Source: Syntrophomonas sp. DTU018 (GTDB taxonomy: Bacteria > Bacillota > Syntrophomonadia > Syntrophomonadales > Syntrophomonadaceae). Taken from it: a stretch of DNA of 64,000 nucleotides. Where the stretch lies: the NCBI GenBank assembly GCA_001513155.1, contig LFSR01000032.1:1-64000 (forward strand), written 5' to 3'. Position 1 is the first letter of the stretch. Each line of letters opens with the position of its first letter. Of the stretch, positions 15,940-24,153 are shown one piece after another. The notes under the pieces are model-generated. The model had not been told where the DNA came from, did no database searches, and was given only the letters and a program-made list of their open reading frames with translations. Made by a program: the position numbers and the translations under genes.

Positions 15940-16780
15940 GATAAAAGACTATTTGGATATGCTGGATTTCAGCAACACTCTGTTTGGATTGCCTTTTGCC
16001 TATTTGGGTGCCTTCCTGGCTCAGGACGGGCAGGTAACCCTGCACCAATTTTTCTGGATTACGGTAGCTATGGTAGGTGCACGTACGGCCGCCTTGAGTT
16101 TAAACCGCTTGATAGATTTGCCTTATGATGCAGCCAACCCCCGTACTGCCAGCTGGGTGATGCCGTCAGGCCGATTGCCTACTGGCCTAGTATGGGCAGG
16201 AGTTTTCTTTTTTCTGGCCTTATTATTCCTGGCGGCCGCCCAGTTGAATCCCCTGTGCTTGAAACTGGCCCCCCTGGCGGTAATAGTGCTGTGGGGTTAT
16301 TCCTATACCAAGCGTTTTACCTGGTGGTGCCATCTAATACTGGGCATGGCCATTGGGATGGGACCCATAGGGGCCTGGTTTGCCATTACCGGCACTTTTG
16401 ACTGGCAGCCCTTTTTGCTGGGGGCAGCGGTAGCTTTCTGGATTGCCGGTTTTGATACCATGTATGCCTGTCAGGACATAGAGTTTGACCGTCAGGCAGG
16501 GCTGTATTCAATTCCGGCCCGATTCGGAGAAACCGGAGCTCTGCTGTTTTCCGCTGTATTCCATTTTTTCACCGTAGTCTTCCTGGTACTGGCCGGATTG
16601 GTTTTACACTTGGGAGGATGGTATTATCTGGGAGTGTGCATAGCCGCTCTGGTGCTGATATATGAACATTGGGTCGTACGGCCGGGAGACTTGACCCGGG
16701 TGAACCAGGTTTCTTTTCAGTTTAATCACTATGTGGGTTTAATCATATTAGTGACCGCTCTGGTAGATATTTATCATTGA
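15920..16780 (+). CDS. ubiA: UbiA-family prenyltransferase
   Basis: Integral membrane aromatic prenyltransferase of 286 aa with about eight helices. The first Asp-rich motif is NRLIDLPYDAANPRT, and the second is DTMYACQDIEFDRQAG followed by SIPARFG. This is the UbiA/MqnP type that attaches the polyprenyl chain. It overlaps ubiD by 20 bp if GTG 15920 is the start; TTG 15932 is an alternative. One departure from the family is VMPSGRL where most members read xLPxG. The substrate is inferred from neighbours. Confidence 0.9.
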   Translation: MNTALIKIKDYLDMLDFSNTLFGLPFAYLGAFLAQDGQVTLHQFFWITVAMVGARTAALSLNRLIDLPYDAANPRTASWVMPSGRLPTGLVWAGVFFFLALLFLAAAQLNPLCLKLAPLAVIVLWGYSYTKRFTWWCHLILGMAIGMGPIGAWFAITGTFDWQPFLLGAAVAFWIAGFDTMYACQDIEFDRQAGLYSIPARFGETGALLFSAVFHFFTVVFLVLAGLVLHLGGWYYLGVCIAALVLIYEHWVVRPGDLTRVNQVSFQFNHYVGLIILVTALVDIYH

Positions 16781-16793
16781 CTATAGTAATGTA

Positions 16794-16870
16794 AGCAGGA
16801 GTATTAGCCGGGTCGTTCCGGGACTCCTCACCTGCAACCCGTTGGATTACTTCGGTGCGAAGGGTAAACC
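16794..16870 (+). repeat. Truncated copy of the 210-bp palindromic repeat
   Basis: It begins AGCAGGAGTATTAGCCGGG and follows the copy at 58440-58645 through the GCCTGCAAC-like and TTCGGTGCGAAGGG segments, then diverges. The right half is missing; a possible remnant CGGCTAA lies at 16898-16904. It sits between ubiA and ubiX inside the operon. Confidence 0.8.
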
Positions 16871-16926
16871 TACTGTCGTTAACCCACTGTCAAAATACGG
16901 CTAAGGTAAAAGGAGTTTTTTCAGCA

Positions 16927-17004
16927 ATGATACGAAAAAAGAGCTTTCATTCGCTGTGGCTTGGGTTGCTAATGATAATTGCAGGAAAAAGGGAGGCTGC
17001 TTAA
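16927..17004 (+). CDS. Candidate 25-aa membrane peptide coupled to ubiX
   Basis: ATG 16927 opens a 25-codon frame with a basic start (MIRKKS), a hydrophobic core (LWLGLLMIIAG) and stop TAA overlapping the ubiX ATG as TAATG, the same coupling seen between hemC and cobA/hemD. AAAGGAG lies 11 nt upstream. It may be a real small protein or only a translational-coupling leader restoring ubiX expression beyond the inserted repeat. Confidence 0.35.
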   Translation: MIRKKSFHSLWLGLLMIIAGKREAA

Positions 17005-17594
17005 TGCCCAGAAGATATATTGTGGGGATAACCGGTGCCAGTGGAGTAATATATGGATTACGCTTGCTGGAGGTCCTGCTGCAGCAGCAAACCGAAGTGC
17101 ACCTGGTGGTGACCGGTCCAGGGCGTATAGTAATTGAGCAGGAAATGGAGTGGGACATGCAGGGCGATTGGAAAGCCGCCTTACGGGCCAACCTGCCGGA
17201 AGGAAATATTGCTGTTTATGACGATGCTGATATCGCCGCTCCTATAGCCAGCGGTTCCTTTCGAGTAGACGGCATGGTAGTAATTCCCTGTACTATGGCC
17301 AGCATTGCTGCCCTGGCGGGCGGATATGCCCGCAGTTTGCTGGAAAGAGCAGCTGATGTAATGCTGAAAGAAAAGAAGCCTTTGCTGTTAGTACCCAGGG
17401 AAACTCCGCTGAGTTCCATTCACCTGCGCAATATGCTGCTGTTAGCGGAAGCCGGGGCCCATATTATTCCGGCTATGCCTGCTTTTTATACCCATCCTGC
17501 CACAGTGGAGGACATGGTGAACTTTGTAGTCGGGAAAGTTCTGGACGCTATGGGCATAGAGCACAATCTGTTTAAACGTTATGGTGAGCCTTAG
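17004..17594 (+). CDS. ubiX: UbiX-family flavin prenyltransferase
   Basis: Makes the prenylated FMN cofactor needed by UbiD from FMN and dimethylallyl phosphate. 196 aa, standard length. Rossmann-like start YIVGITGASGVIYGLRLLE, then SGSFRVDGMVVIPCTM and a C-terminal PLLLVPRETPLSSIHLRNM, all hallmarks of UbiX/Pad1. ATG 17004 follows GGGAGG; earlier in-frame codons lack a ribosome site. It completes the UbiD/UbiA/UbiX set. Confidence 0.95.
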   Translation: MPRRYIVGITGASGVIYGLRLLEVLLQQQTEVHLVVTGPGRIVIEQEMEWDMQGDWKAALRANLPEGNIAVYDDADIAAPIASGSFRVDGMVVIPCTMASIAALAGGYARSLLERAADVMLKEKKPLLLVPRETPLSSIHLRNMLLLAEAGAHIIPAMPAFYTHPATVEDMVNFVVGKVLDAMGIEHNLFKRYGEP

Positions 17595-17666
17595 GGTCAG
17601 TATGGCTTTAACCGGCCAGAACCTTTATAATGGTGTAGTAATTCCTGCTTGAGGGGAGAAAATAGG

Positions 17667-18632
17667 GTGGAATTTGATTTATTCAAGTTGGTACGCAAGG
17701 AGATGGAATTAGTCGAGCAATCCCTGTACCAGCATGTTAATACTTCAGAACAAGTCCTCAGCGAAGCTTCAACTCATTTAATCAAGGCGGGTGGAAAGAG
17801 GATACGGCCTGGTTTTGCTCTGCTGGTGGCGCGCATGTACCGGGACGATATCGGCTACGCTATTCCTCTGGCTACTGCTTTGGAACTGGTGCATATGGCC
17901 ACCCTGGTTCACGATGATGTAATTGATAATTCAGAGGTCCGCCGGGGCACGGGAACGGTTAAACGCCTGTGGGGCAACCGGGTAGCTATATATGCGGGCA
18001 ATTTTGTATTTGCCAGGGCTTTGGACCTTATAGCTTCCTATAACCGCCAGGATATTCTGGAAGTAGTAGCTGATGCCAGCATGAAGATTTGCCAGGGAGA
18101 AATTGAGCAGATGCTCAGCTGTTTCAATGTAAACCTGGGCTTAAAGAACTATCTGCGGCGGATTGAACGCAAAACTGCTCTGCTTATATCCCTGAGCTGC
18201 CAGGTTGGAGCTATGCTCTCCACTTCCAACCCAAAGGAAATCGAGGCTTTGAGAAGATACGGATACGATCTGGGGCTGGCTTTTCAGATAACCGATGATA
18301 TTCTGGATTTTGTTGCCGATGAAGCTACTCTGGGCAAACCCACCGGAAGTGACATCAGGCAGGGAGTCATCACTCTGCCGGCTCTGTATGCGCTGCATCA
18401 TGATGCCCGGCGGGATGAACTAGCCCAGCTGCTGTCTTCTCCTCAGGCTTGCCAGGATAACACCCAATATATTATTGACATTGTGTGCGAGTCAGATGGT
18501 ATTGAATATGCTTATTCAGTCAGTCAGCATTATGCTCACCGCTCCAAGCGTCATTTAGCTATTCTGCCGGATACACCAGTAAAAGAAACCCTTTTGGAAC
18601 TAGCCGATTTTATTCTGACCAGAGATTACTAA
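17667..18632 (+). CDS. hepT: Polyprenyl diphosphate synthase, catalytic subunit
   Basis: Trans-prenyltransferase of 321 aa that extends the isoprenoid side chain for menaquinone. GGKRIRPG lies near residue 43, the first Asp-rich motif is HDDVID (near 85), the second is TDDILDF (near 212), with LGKPTGSDIRQG after it. GTG 17667 is preceded by GAGGGGA; an in-frame TTG at 17649 would bury that site. The product length is not evident from sequence; the symbol follows the likely HepS partner at 13608. Confidence 0.9.
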   Translation: MEFDLFKLVRKEMELVEQSLYQHVNTSEQVLSEASTHLIKAGGKRIRPGFALLVARMYRDDIGYAIPLATALELVHMATLVHDDVIDNSEVRRGTGTVKRLWGNRVAIYAGNFVFARALDLIASYNRQDILEVVADASMKICQGEIEQMLSCFNVNLGLKNYLRRIERKTALLISLSCQVGAMLSTSNPKEIEALRRYGYDLGLAFQITDDILDFVADEATLGKPTGSDIRQGVITLPALYALHHDARRDELAQLLSSPQACQDNTQYIIDIVCESDGIEYAYSVSQHYAHRSKRHLAILPDTPVKETLLELADFILTRDY

Positions 18633-18647
18633 TCAGAGGGGATGGGT

Positions 18648-19403
18648 ATGGCCTTTAGGGATATGACCCCGGAAGAAAAACAAACCATTATTGAGCATCT
18701 GGAAGACTTGCGCCAGTCACTGCTTATAAGTGTGGTAGCCATTATCATTGCTGCCATAGGCTCCTTTTATTATAGTGAACAAATCCTGTCGATTATAATT
18801 TCACCTTTAAAGGCATTAAACGAGAATTTAATAGTTACCGGTGTGACCGAGGCATTTTTTGTAAAGCTCAAACTTTCCTTCCTGGCGGGATTTATTATTG
18901 CTTTTCCCATTGTGGCGTGGGCTATCTGGAGGTTTTTTAAACCGGCTTTGTATCCCCATGAGAGAAAGTGGGTTTACATCTTATTCCCCGTCACTATTAT
19001 CTTGTTTACGGCAGGAGTACTCTTTGCCTATTTCGGAATCTTGCGTCTGGTTCTAAACTTCTTCATATATATCGCCGGTGAAAACCTGGAGACCATGTTT
19101 AAGGTGGATCAGTATGTTTCTTTTGTCATGGCTTTTATTATTCCTTTTGGTTTAGTATTTGAACTCCCGGTAGTGGTCTTTTTCCTTACTAAACTGGGAA
19201 TTATCAATTATGAAATGCTGGCCCGTAACCGGAAATATGCTCTGTTGGTTATTGTTATTCTGGCGGCAGCTCTTACCCCGGGACCTGACCCAGTATCCCA
19301 GATGCTTATGGCTTTGCCGGTTTACTTACTTTTCGAAGTCAGTATATGGGTGGCCAAGCTGTCCCGCCCTGGTAGAGATCGTAGCGCCAAGAAATCCAAA
19401 TAA
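18648..19403 (+). CDS. tatC: Sec-independent translocase TatC
   Basis: Six-helix membrane core of the twin-arginine protein export system, 251 aa. It has the N-terminal EHLEDLRQSLL that contacts the twin-arginine signal, and family segments VTEAFFVKLKLS, FKPALYPHER and GLVFELPVVVFFLTK. ATG 18648 lies 7 nt after GAGGGG, better placed than ATG 18642. It follows the polyprenyl synthase by 15 bp, and tatA comes next. Confidence 0.96.
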   Translation: MAFRDMTPEEKQTIIEHLEDLRQSLLISVVAIIIAAIGSFYYSEQILSIIISPLKALNENLIVTGVTEAFFVKLKLSFLAGFIIAFPIVAWAIWRFFKPALYPHERKWVYILFPVTIILFTAGVLFAYFGILRLVLNFFIYIAGENLETMFKVDQYVSFVMAFIIPFGLVFELPVVVFFLTKLGIINYEMLARNRKYALLVIVILAAALTPGPDPVSQMLMALPVYLLFEVSIWVAKLSRPGRDRSAKKSK

Positions 19404-19456
19404 ACATTGCCTTTGACTGAGCTGGTCTCGGGACAGCAGGCAGGAACGTGGATTGC

Positions 19457-19485
19457 TTTACAAAGCGGGTGCTTTTTGTCATAAT
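19457..19485 (+). promoter_or_regulatory. Putative tatA promoter
   Basis: TTTACA (19457-19462), 17 bp, CATAAT (19480-19485), within the 142-bp gap between tatC and tatA. Confidence 0.5.
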
Positions 19486-19545
19486 ATCTATATCAGTGCA
19501 GTATTAGCCCTATCAGGAATGATGCCCCTTAAGGAGGGAAGATTG

Positions 19546-19728
19546 TTGTTCGGACTCATTGGTAATTTTGGCCCCTGGGAATTGGTTTTGATTTTGGTTA
19601 TAGTGCTGATAATAGTAGGTCCCGGTAAGCTTCCCCAGGTAGGGGAGTCGTTGGGAAAAGCTATACAGAGTTTCCGCAAAGCCAAAGAACAAGAGTTTGA
19701 CGAGTTGGAGGAAAAGCAAGAAAAATAG
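19546..19728 (+). CDS. tatA: Sec-independent translocase TatA
   Basis: Pore-forming or membrane-thinning subunit of Tat export. About 60 aa, with a short transmembrane helix ([16 protein letters not shown]), the hinge [10 protein letters not shown] and an amphipathic helix [16 protein letters not shown]. The start is one of two adjacent TTG codons (19543 or 19546) after AAGGAGGG; the second gives better spacing and the usual MFGL start. Its own promoter and a strong terminator surround it. Confidence 0.93.
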   Translation: MFGLIGNFGPWELVLILVIVLIIVGPGKLPQVGESLGKAIQSFRKAKEQEFDELEEKQEK

Positions 19729-19732
19729 CTCC

Positions 19733-19757
19733 AGGTCTGGCTTCAGACCTTTTTTTA
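19733..19757 (+). terminator. Rho-independent terminator after tatA
   Basis: AGGTCTG (19733-19739) and CAGACCT (19744-19750) with a 4-nt loop, then TTTTTTT. Only 22 bp separate it from the first heme gene, whose transcription must therefore read through or start inside tatA. Confidence 0.9.
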
Positions 19758-19778
19758 TATACACGTGGAGGACGGGTT

Positions 19779-20420
19779 GTGGCTAGTTTATTTCCCATAT
19801 TTGTGAGCCTGGAAAATAAACGATGTTTAGTGGTGGGTGGAGGAAAAGTAGCAGAACGGAAAGTGGAGAATTTACTGGAATATCCGGTGCAGATTGACCT
19901 GGTCAGCCCCCAGGCAACGCCTAAGCTGCAGAACTGGGCTGCAGAGGGGAAGGTCAATTGGATAGCCAGGAATTTTCAGCTAACGGATATTCAGGATGCC
20001 TTTTTGGTTTTTGCCGCTACAGACGATCTGCAAATTAATCGTGAGATAGCCCGCCTTTGCCAGAAGGAAGGGATTTTAGTCAATGCCGTTGATGATCCGG
20101 CTTATTGCGACTTTTTTGTGCCCTCCATCATCCGCCGCAACTCCTTGGTCTTAGCTATTTCTACTGAAGGAAAAAGTCCAGCTTACGCCAAAAGATTACG
20201 CCGGCAAATGGAAGAAATCATTACTGACGCCCATGGCAAGTTTGTTGACCTGCTAGGGGAGCAAAGAGAAATTGTCAAAGAAACGGTGCCCGATATCAGA
20301 ATTCGGCAGGCGATTTTTGAGGCTATGGCTGGATTGGATATCCTGGATCTGATAACCGCAGGCAGAGATGAAGAGATAAAGGAGCGATTTAAAGAATGTA
20401 TGTCCTTGTGGCAGGAGTAA
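19779..20420 (+). CDS. sirC: Precorrin-2 dehydrogenase (siroheme synthase N-domain type)
   Basis: Oxidises precorrin-2 to sirohydrochlorin with NAD+; some relatives also insert iron. 213 aa. Rossmann motif CLVVGGGKVAERKVENLLE (about 16-34), the acidic region AATDDLQINREIA, and NAVDDPAYCDFFVPSI, the Met8/CysG signature. Start GTG 19779 follows GGAGGACGGG. The end overlaps hemA by 25 bp. It provides the siroheme branch from which the nirJ/ahb genes downstream make heme. Whether it chelates iron itself is not visible. Confidence 0.9.
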   Translation: MASLFPIFVSLENKRCLVVGGGKVAERKVENLLEYPVQIDLVSPQATPKLQNWAAEGKVNWIARNFQLTDIQDAFLVFAATDDLQINREIARLCQKEGILVNAVDDPAYCDFFVPSIIRRNSLVLAISTEGKSPAYAKRLRRQMEEIITDAHGKFVDLLGEQREIVKETVPDIRIRQAIFEAMAGLDILDLITAGRDEEIKERFKECMSLWQE

Positions 20421-21712
20421 ACCACAGGACGGCGCCGGTGGAAATCAGGGAAAAGTTTTCCATACCCGGACCCGCCCTGGAGGATGCTTATGCCTCATTA
20501 AACCAATACAGCGGGGTGGAGGGTTCTATAATTCTGCATACCTGCAACCGCACAGAAGTATATGCCACCACCAGGAACATAGAAGAAGGCACCAAAGATC
20601 TGGAAAAGTTTCTCCGGCAGTATTCCGGATTAGGCTACCATGAATTAAAGACTTACTTGTACCAGCCTAACTGCCATGAAGCCATTCTTCACCTGTTTCG
20701 AGTAGCCTCTGGCCTTGATTCAATGATATTGGGAGAAAACCAGATTCTCGGTCAGGTTAAGGACGCCTACCTGAAAGCTATTGAACTGGGGTCGTCCGAT
20801 GGAGTATTGAATGCTCTGTTTCAGAGGGCTATTTATGTGGGGAAGAAGGTTCGCACGGAAACGGGACTGGACAAGTATCCTATTTCCATCAGTGCGGCGG
20901 CGGTGGAACTGGCCCGGAGGTGCCTGGGGAGTCTGGAGGATAAAACCGTTATGGTGGTCGGTGCCGGTGAAATGAGCGAGCTCACCACCCGTTATTTGAT
21001 GCAGCATGGAGTCAAATCGGTTATAGTATCTAACCGTTCTTATGATAAAGCTGTGCTCCTGGCAGAATCCCTGCAGGGGAAGGCCATTCGTCTTGACGAT
21101 CTTCCTGACATGCTGCCGCAAACGGATATACTAATATCCTGTACTGCAGCCACCCATTATGTAATGGATGATAACAACTGCGGCGAATCCTTGCGCAAAC
21201 GCCAGGGCAAGCCCATTATTTTAATTGATATTGCCGTTCCCCGGGATATTGATCCGGCTGTAGGAGATATTCCCGGAGTATTCTTATATGATATAGACGA
21301 CCTGCAGGGGGTTGTAGATGCTAATTACCTGGAACGGCAGCGGGCCTCCAGGAAAGCAGAGAAAATTATTGCCGAAGAACTGGAGAAGTTCAACCAATGG
21401 CTGGCCAGCCTGTATGCAGTGCCGGTTATTACGGCTCTGAGAGCTCATGCTGAGGCAATAAAACAAGAAGAATTGCAAAAAGCCCTGAACCGCATGGGAC
21501 CGATATCGGAGCACCAGCACAAAGTGCTGGGTTCCATGGCAAATTCTATTGTCAACCGGCTGCTTCATAATCCGGTGATAACCTTAAAAGAAATGGCAGC
21601 CAGCAATCAGGGGCACTTTTATGCAGAAGTGGTTAAGAAGCTGTTTGATTTGCAGGTAAATTATGAGGAGACCATGACCAATGATGCGGTTGAAACTGGG
21701 AACCCGAGGTAG
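20396..21712 (+). CDS. hemA: Glutamyl-tRNA reductase
   Basis: First step of the C5 tetrapyrrole pathway: reduces Glu-tRNA to glutamate-1-semialdehyde. 438 aa. The catalytic Cys is in HTCNRTEVYA near residue 49; GENQILGQVK and the NADPH domain motif MVVGAGEMSEL (near 186) follow, with a C-terminal dimerisation helix. ATG 20396 overlaps sirC and has AAAGGAG upstream. It overlaps hemC by 32 bp. Confidence 0.97.
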   Translation: MYVLVAGVNHRTAPVEIREKFSIPGPALEDAYASLNQYSGVEGSIILHTCNRTEVYATTRNIEEGTKDLEKFLRQYSGLGYHELKTYLYQPNCHEAILHLFRVASGLDSMILGENQILGQVKDAYLKAIELGSSDGVLNALFQRAIYVGKKVRTETGLDKYPISISAAAVELARRCLGSLEDKTVMVVGAGEMSELTTRYLMQHGVKSVIVSNRSYDKAVLLAESLQGKAIRLDDLPDMLPQTDILISCTAATHYVMDDNNCGESLRKRQGKPIILIDIAVPRDIDPAVGDIPGVFLYDIDDLQGVVDANYLERQRASRKAEKIIAEELEKFNQWLASLYAVPVITALRAHAEAIKQEELQKALNRMGPISEHQHKVLGSMANSIVNRLLHNPVITLKEMAASNQGHFYAEVVKKLFDLQVNYEETMTNDAVETGNPR

Positions 21713-22613
21713 CAAGTTAGCCCTCTGGCAGGCGCAAGCTGTAACTGAAAGGCTGAAAGAGTATCATCCTGATTTACAGATAGAAGTAGTAATTATAAAA
21801 ACAGCAGGCGATAAAATACTGGATGTGGCCCTATCCCGTATTGGTGATAAGGGTCTGTTTACTAAAGAACTGGAAAAAGCCTTGTTGGATGGTACTATAG
21901 ATTTGGCTGTCCACAGTTTGAAAGATCTTCCTTCCCAGCTGGGGGAAGGATTAAAACTGGCTGCAGTTATGCCCCGGGAAAATCCCGGTGATGTTTTAAT
22001 CAGCAGGTCCGGGCTGCATCTTTCCGATCTTCCGGCGGGCAGTGTAATAGGTACCTCCAGCCTGCGCCGGACTGCCCAGTTGAAGGCCGTGCGTCCCGAC
22101 CTGCAAGTGATTGACATAAGAGGCAATGTAGAAACCCGTATAAAGAAAATGCAGGAACAGCAGCTGGATGGAATTATTCTGGCCTATGCCGGTGTGAAAC
22201 GGCTGGGGCTAGAACACTGGATAACCCAGGTATTGCCCTATGATATAATGCTGCCAGCCACCGGTCAGGGAACCATAGCCATTGAAACTCGAGATCATGA
22301 TGAAAAGATGGATAGTATATTGGAAACTGTCAACGACAGGAAAACCTTTGCGGAAATACAGGCGGAACGCGCCTTTTTAGGCCGGCTGGAAGGCGGCTGT
22401 CAGGTACCCATGGCTTGCCTGGCTGAATGCCGGGAAGGCGTGATTCATATGCAGGGTTTGGTATCATCTCTTGATGGATCCCGAGTTATCCGCGATTCCA
22501 TAACCGGCAGCAGCCATGAGCCGGAGCAAATAGGATTGAACCTGGCCGAGCGGATTCTGGAGGCCGGGGCAGATCGCATTCTCAGATCCATACAGTCTAT
22601 GGGGGATCAGTAA
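21681..22613 (+). CDS. hemC: Porphobilinogen deaminase (hydroxymethylbilane synthase)
   Basis: Condenses four porphobilinogens to hydroxymethylbilane. 310 aa. RLKLGTRGSKLALWQ starts the protein. DLAVHSLKDLP and TSSLRRTAQL are active-site segments, and the Cys in LEGGCQVPM carries the dipyrromethane cofactor. ATG ATG at 21681 lies inside the 3' end of hemA; the stop forms TAATG with the next gene. Confidence 0.97.
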   Translation: MMRLKLGTRGSKLALWQAQAVTERLKEYHPDLQIEVVIIKTAGDKILDVALSRIGDKGLFTKELEKALLDGTIDLAVHSLKDLPSQLGEGLKLAAVMPRENPGDVLISRSGLHLSDLPAGSVIGTSSLRRTAQLKAVRPDLQVIDIRGNVETRIKKMQEQQLDGIILAYAGVKRLGLEHWITQVLPYDIMLPATGQGTIAIETRDHDEKMDSILETVNDRKTFAEIQAERAFLGRLEGGCQVPMACLAECREGVIHMQGLVSSLDGSRVIRDSITGSSHEPEQIGLNLAERILEAGADRILRSIQSMGDQ

Positions 22614-24151
22614 TGCAGAAACCAGGTAAGGTTTACTTGATTGGCGCGGGACCGGGAGATCCCGGGCTGTTTACTCTTAAAGGACAGCGCATACTGCAAA
22701 AGGCCGACGTGGTGATATATGACCGTTTGGCCAGCCCGGCTATACTCAATATGGCTCGCAGTGATGCAGAGAAAATTTATGTGGGCAAAATATCAGGACG
22801 CCATGCTTTGTCCCAGGAGGAGATCAATCAACTGCTGGTGGAGAAAGCCCGTCAGGGTTTGACTGTAGCCCGTTTAAAGGGAGGCGATCCTTTTTTATAT
22901 GGCCGGGGAGGAGAAGAAGCCCTGTTTGTGCGCCAGCATGGCTTGGAGTTTGAAGTAGTGCCAGGAGTAACTTCGGCCATTGCTGTGCCTGCTTACGCTG
23001 GGATACCGGTAACCCACCGGGATATGACCTCCACTTTTGCTGTCATTACCGGGCACGAAAAACCTGATAAAAAGGAAAGTTCGATTAACTGGGAACACGT
23101 AGCCCCCGGCATTGGTACTTTGGTTTTCCTCATGGGGGTGGAAAACCTGCCCTTTATCTGCAGTAATCTTATTAAACACGGACGGGATTCCCAGACTCCG
23201 GTGGCTTTGATTCGCTGGGGGACCCTTCCCGAGCAGCAGGTTTTGACAGGTACTCTGGACAACATTGTGGATCTGGTGCGGGAGCATAATTTCAAGCCTC
23301 CGGCGGTTATAGTGGTAGGGGAAGTGGTCAGACTGCGGGAGGAATTAAATTGGCTTGAAAGCAAACCCCTGTGGGGCAAGAAAGTTGTAGTAACCCGTTC
23401 CCGAGCCCAAGCCAGTCAACTGGTGGACCGGATCGTGGATCTGGGGGGCGAAGCTATTGAATTTCCGGCTATCGAGATAAAAAAGGAAGCTAATCTCAGT
23501 GGCCTGCACAATGCCTTCAGGCACCTGGACAGCTATGACTGGATAGTTTTTACCAGTGTAAATGCAGTAGACATCTTCTTCGATGAACTGATGGGATGCG
23601 GCTATGATGTCAGGGACCTGAAAGGAATCAAGCTGGCAGCTATCGGGCCGGCTACCCGGGATCGACTGGTGCAAAGGGGCCTGAGAGTGGAAGTTATGCC
23701 TGAAGAGTACCGGGCAGAAGGAATTGTCAAATCCTTAATTTCTGTCAGTCGCCCCGGTCAGTGGGTATTGCTGCCCAGAGCCCGGGGTGCCCGTTCGGTT
23801 CTGCCGGAGGAACTGAAAAAAGCAGGTTTGCATGTTAATGAAGTGTTTCTCTATGAAGCTGTAGCCGCTTTATCGGTAAGTTCCGAAGTTTTAGAGGAAA
23901 TAAAACAGGGAAATATGGACTATCTAACCTTTACCAGTTCATCAACAGTACATAACTTTGTTAAAATCGTAGGCAGGGAAAATATAGAACGCATTAACAA
24001 TAACACCAAAATAGCCTGTATTGGACCAATTACCGCTGATACCGCACGACAATACGGGTTTACTGTAGATATAAATGCCTCAGAGTATACCATTCAGGGT
24101 CTGGTTGAGGCTATTGTAGAGGAGAGCAAAGCCAGCAGGGAGGACCAATAG
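22613..24151 (+). CDS. cobA-hemD: Fused uroporphyrinogen-III methyltransferase / uroporphyrinogen-III synthase
   Basis: Two enzymes in one 512-aa chain, acting on the same intermediate in sequence. Residues 1-245 are a SAM-dependent SUMT (VYLIGAGPGDPGLFTLKG, RLKGGDPFLYGRGGEE, VVPGVTSA) making precorrin-2. About 255-505 is HemD (KKVVVTRSRAQASQ, DWIVFTSVNAVDIFF, LTFTSSSTVHNF), which closes the ring. This fusion is common in anaerobic Firmicutes. It overlaps hemC by one base and is followed 2 bp later by nirJ1. The fusion channels all uroporphyrinogen III toward siroheme, as the alternative heme route requires. Confidence 0.96.
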   Translation: MQKPGKVYLIGAGPGDPGLFTLKGQRILQKADVVIYDRLASPAILNMARSDAEKIYVGKISGRHALSQEEINQLLVEKARQGLTVARLKGGDPFLYGRGGEEALFVRQHGLEFEVVPGVTSAIAVPAYAGIPVTHRDMTSTFAVITGHEKPDKKESSINWEHVAPGIGTLVFLMGVENLPFICSNLIKHGRDSQTPVALIRWGTLPEQQVLTGTLDNIVDLVREHNFKPPAVIVVGEVVRLREELNWLESKPLWGKKVVVTRSRAQASQLVDRIVDLGGEAIEFPAIEIKKEANLSGLHNAFRHLDSYDWIVFTSVNAVDIFFDELMGCGYDVRDLKGIKLAAIGPATRDRLVQRGLRVEVMPEEYRAEGIVKSLISVSRPGQWVLLPRARGARSVLPEELKKAGLHVNEVFLYEAVAALSVSSEVLEEIKQGNMDYLTFTSSSTVHNFVKIVGRENIERINNNTKIACIGPITADTARQYGFTVDINASEYTIQGLVEAIVEESKASREDQ

Positions 24152-24153
24152 CT

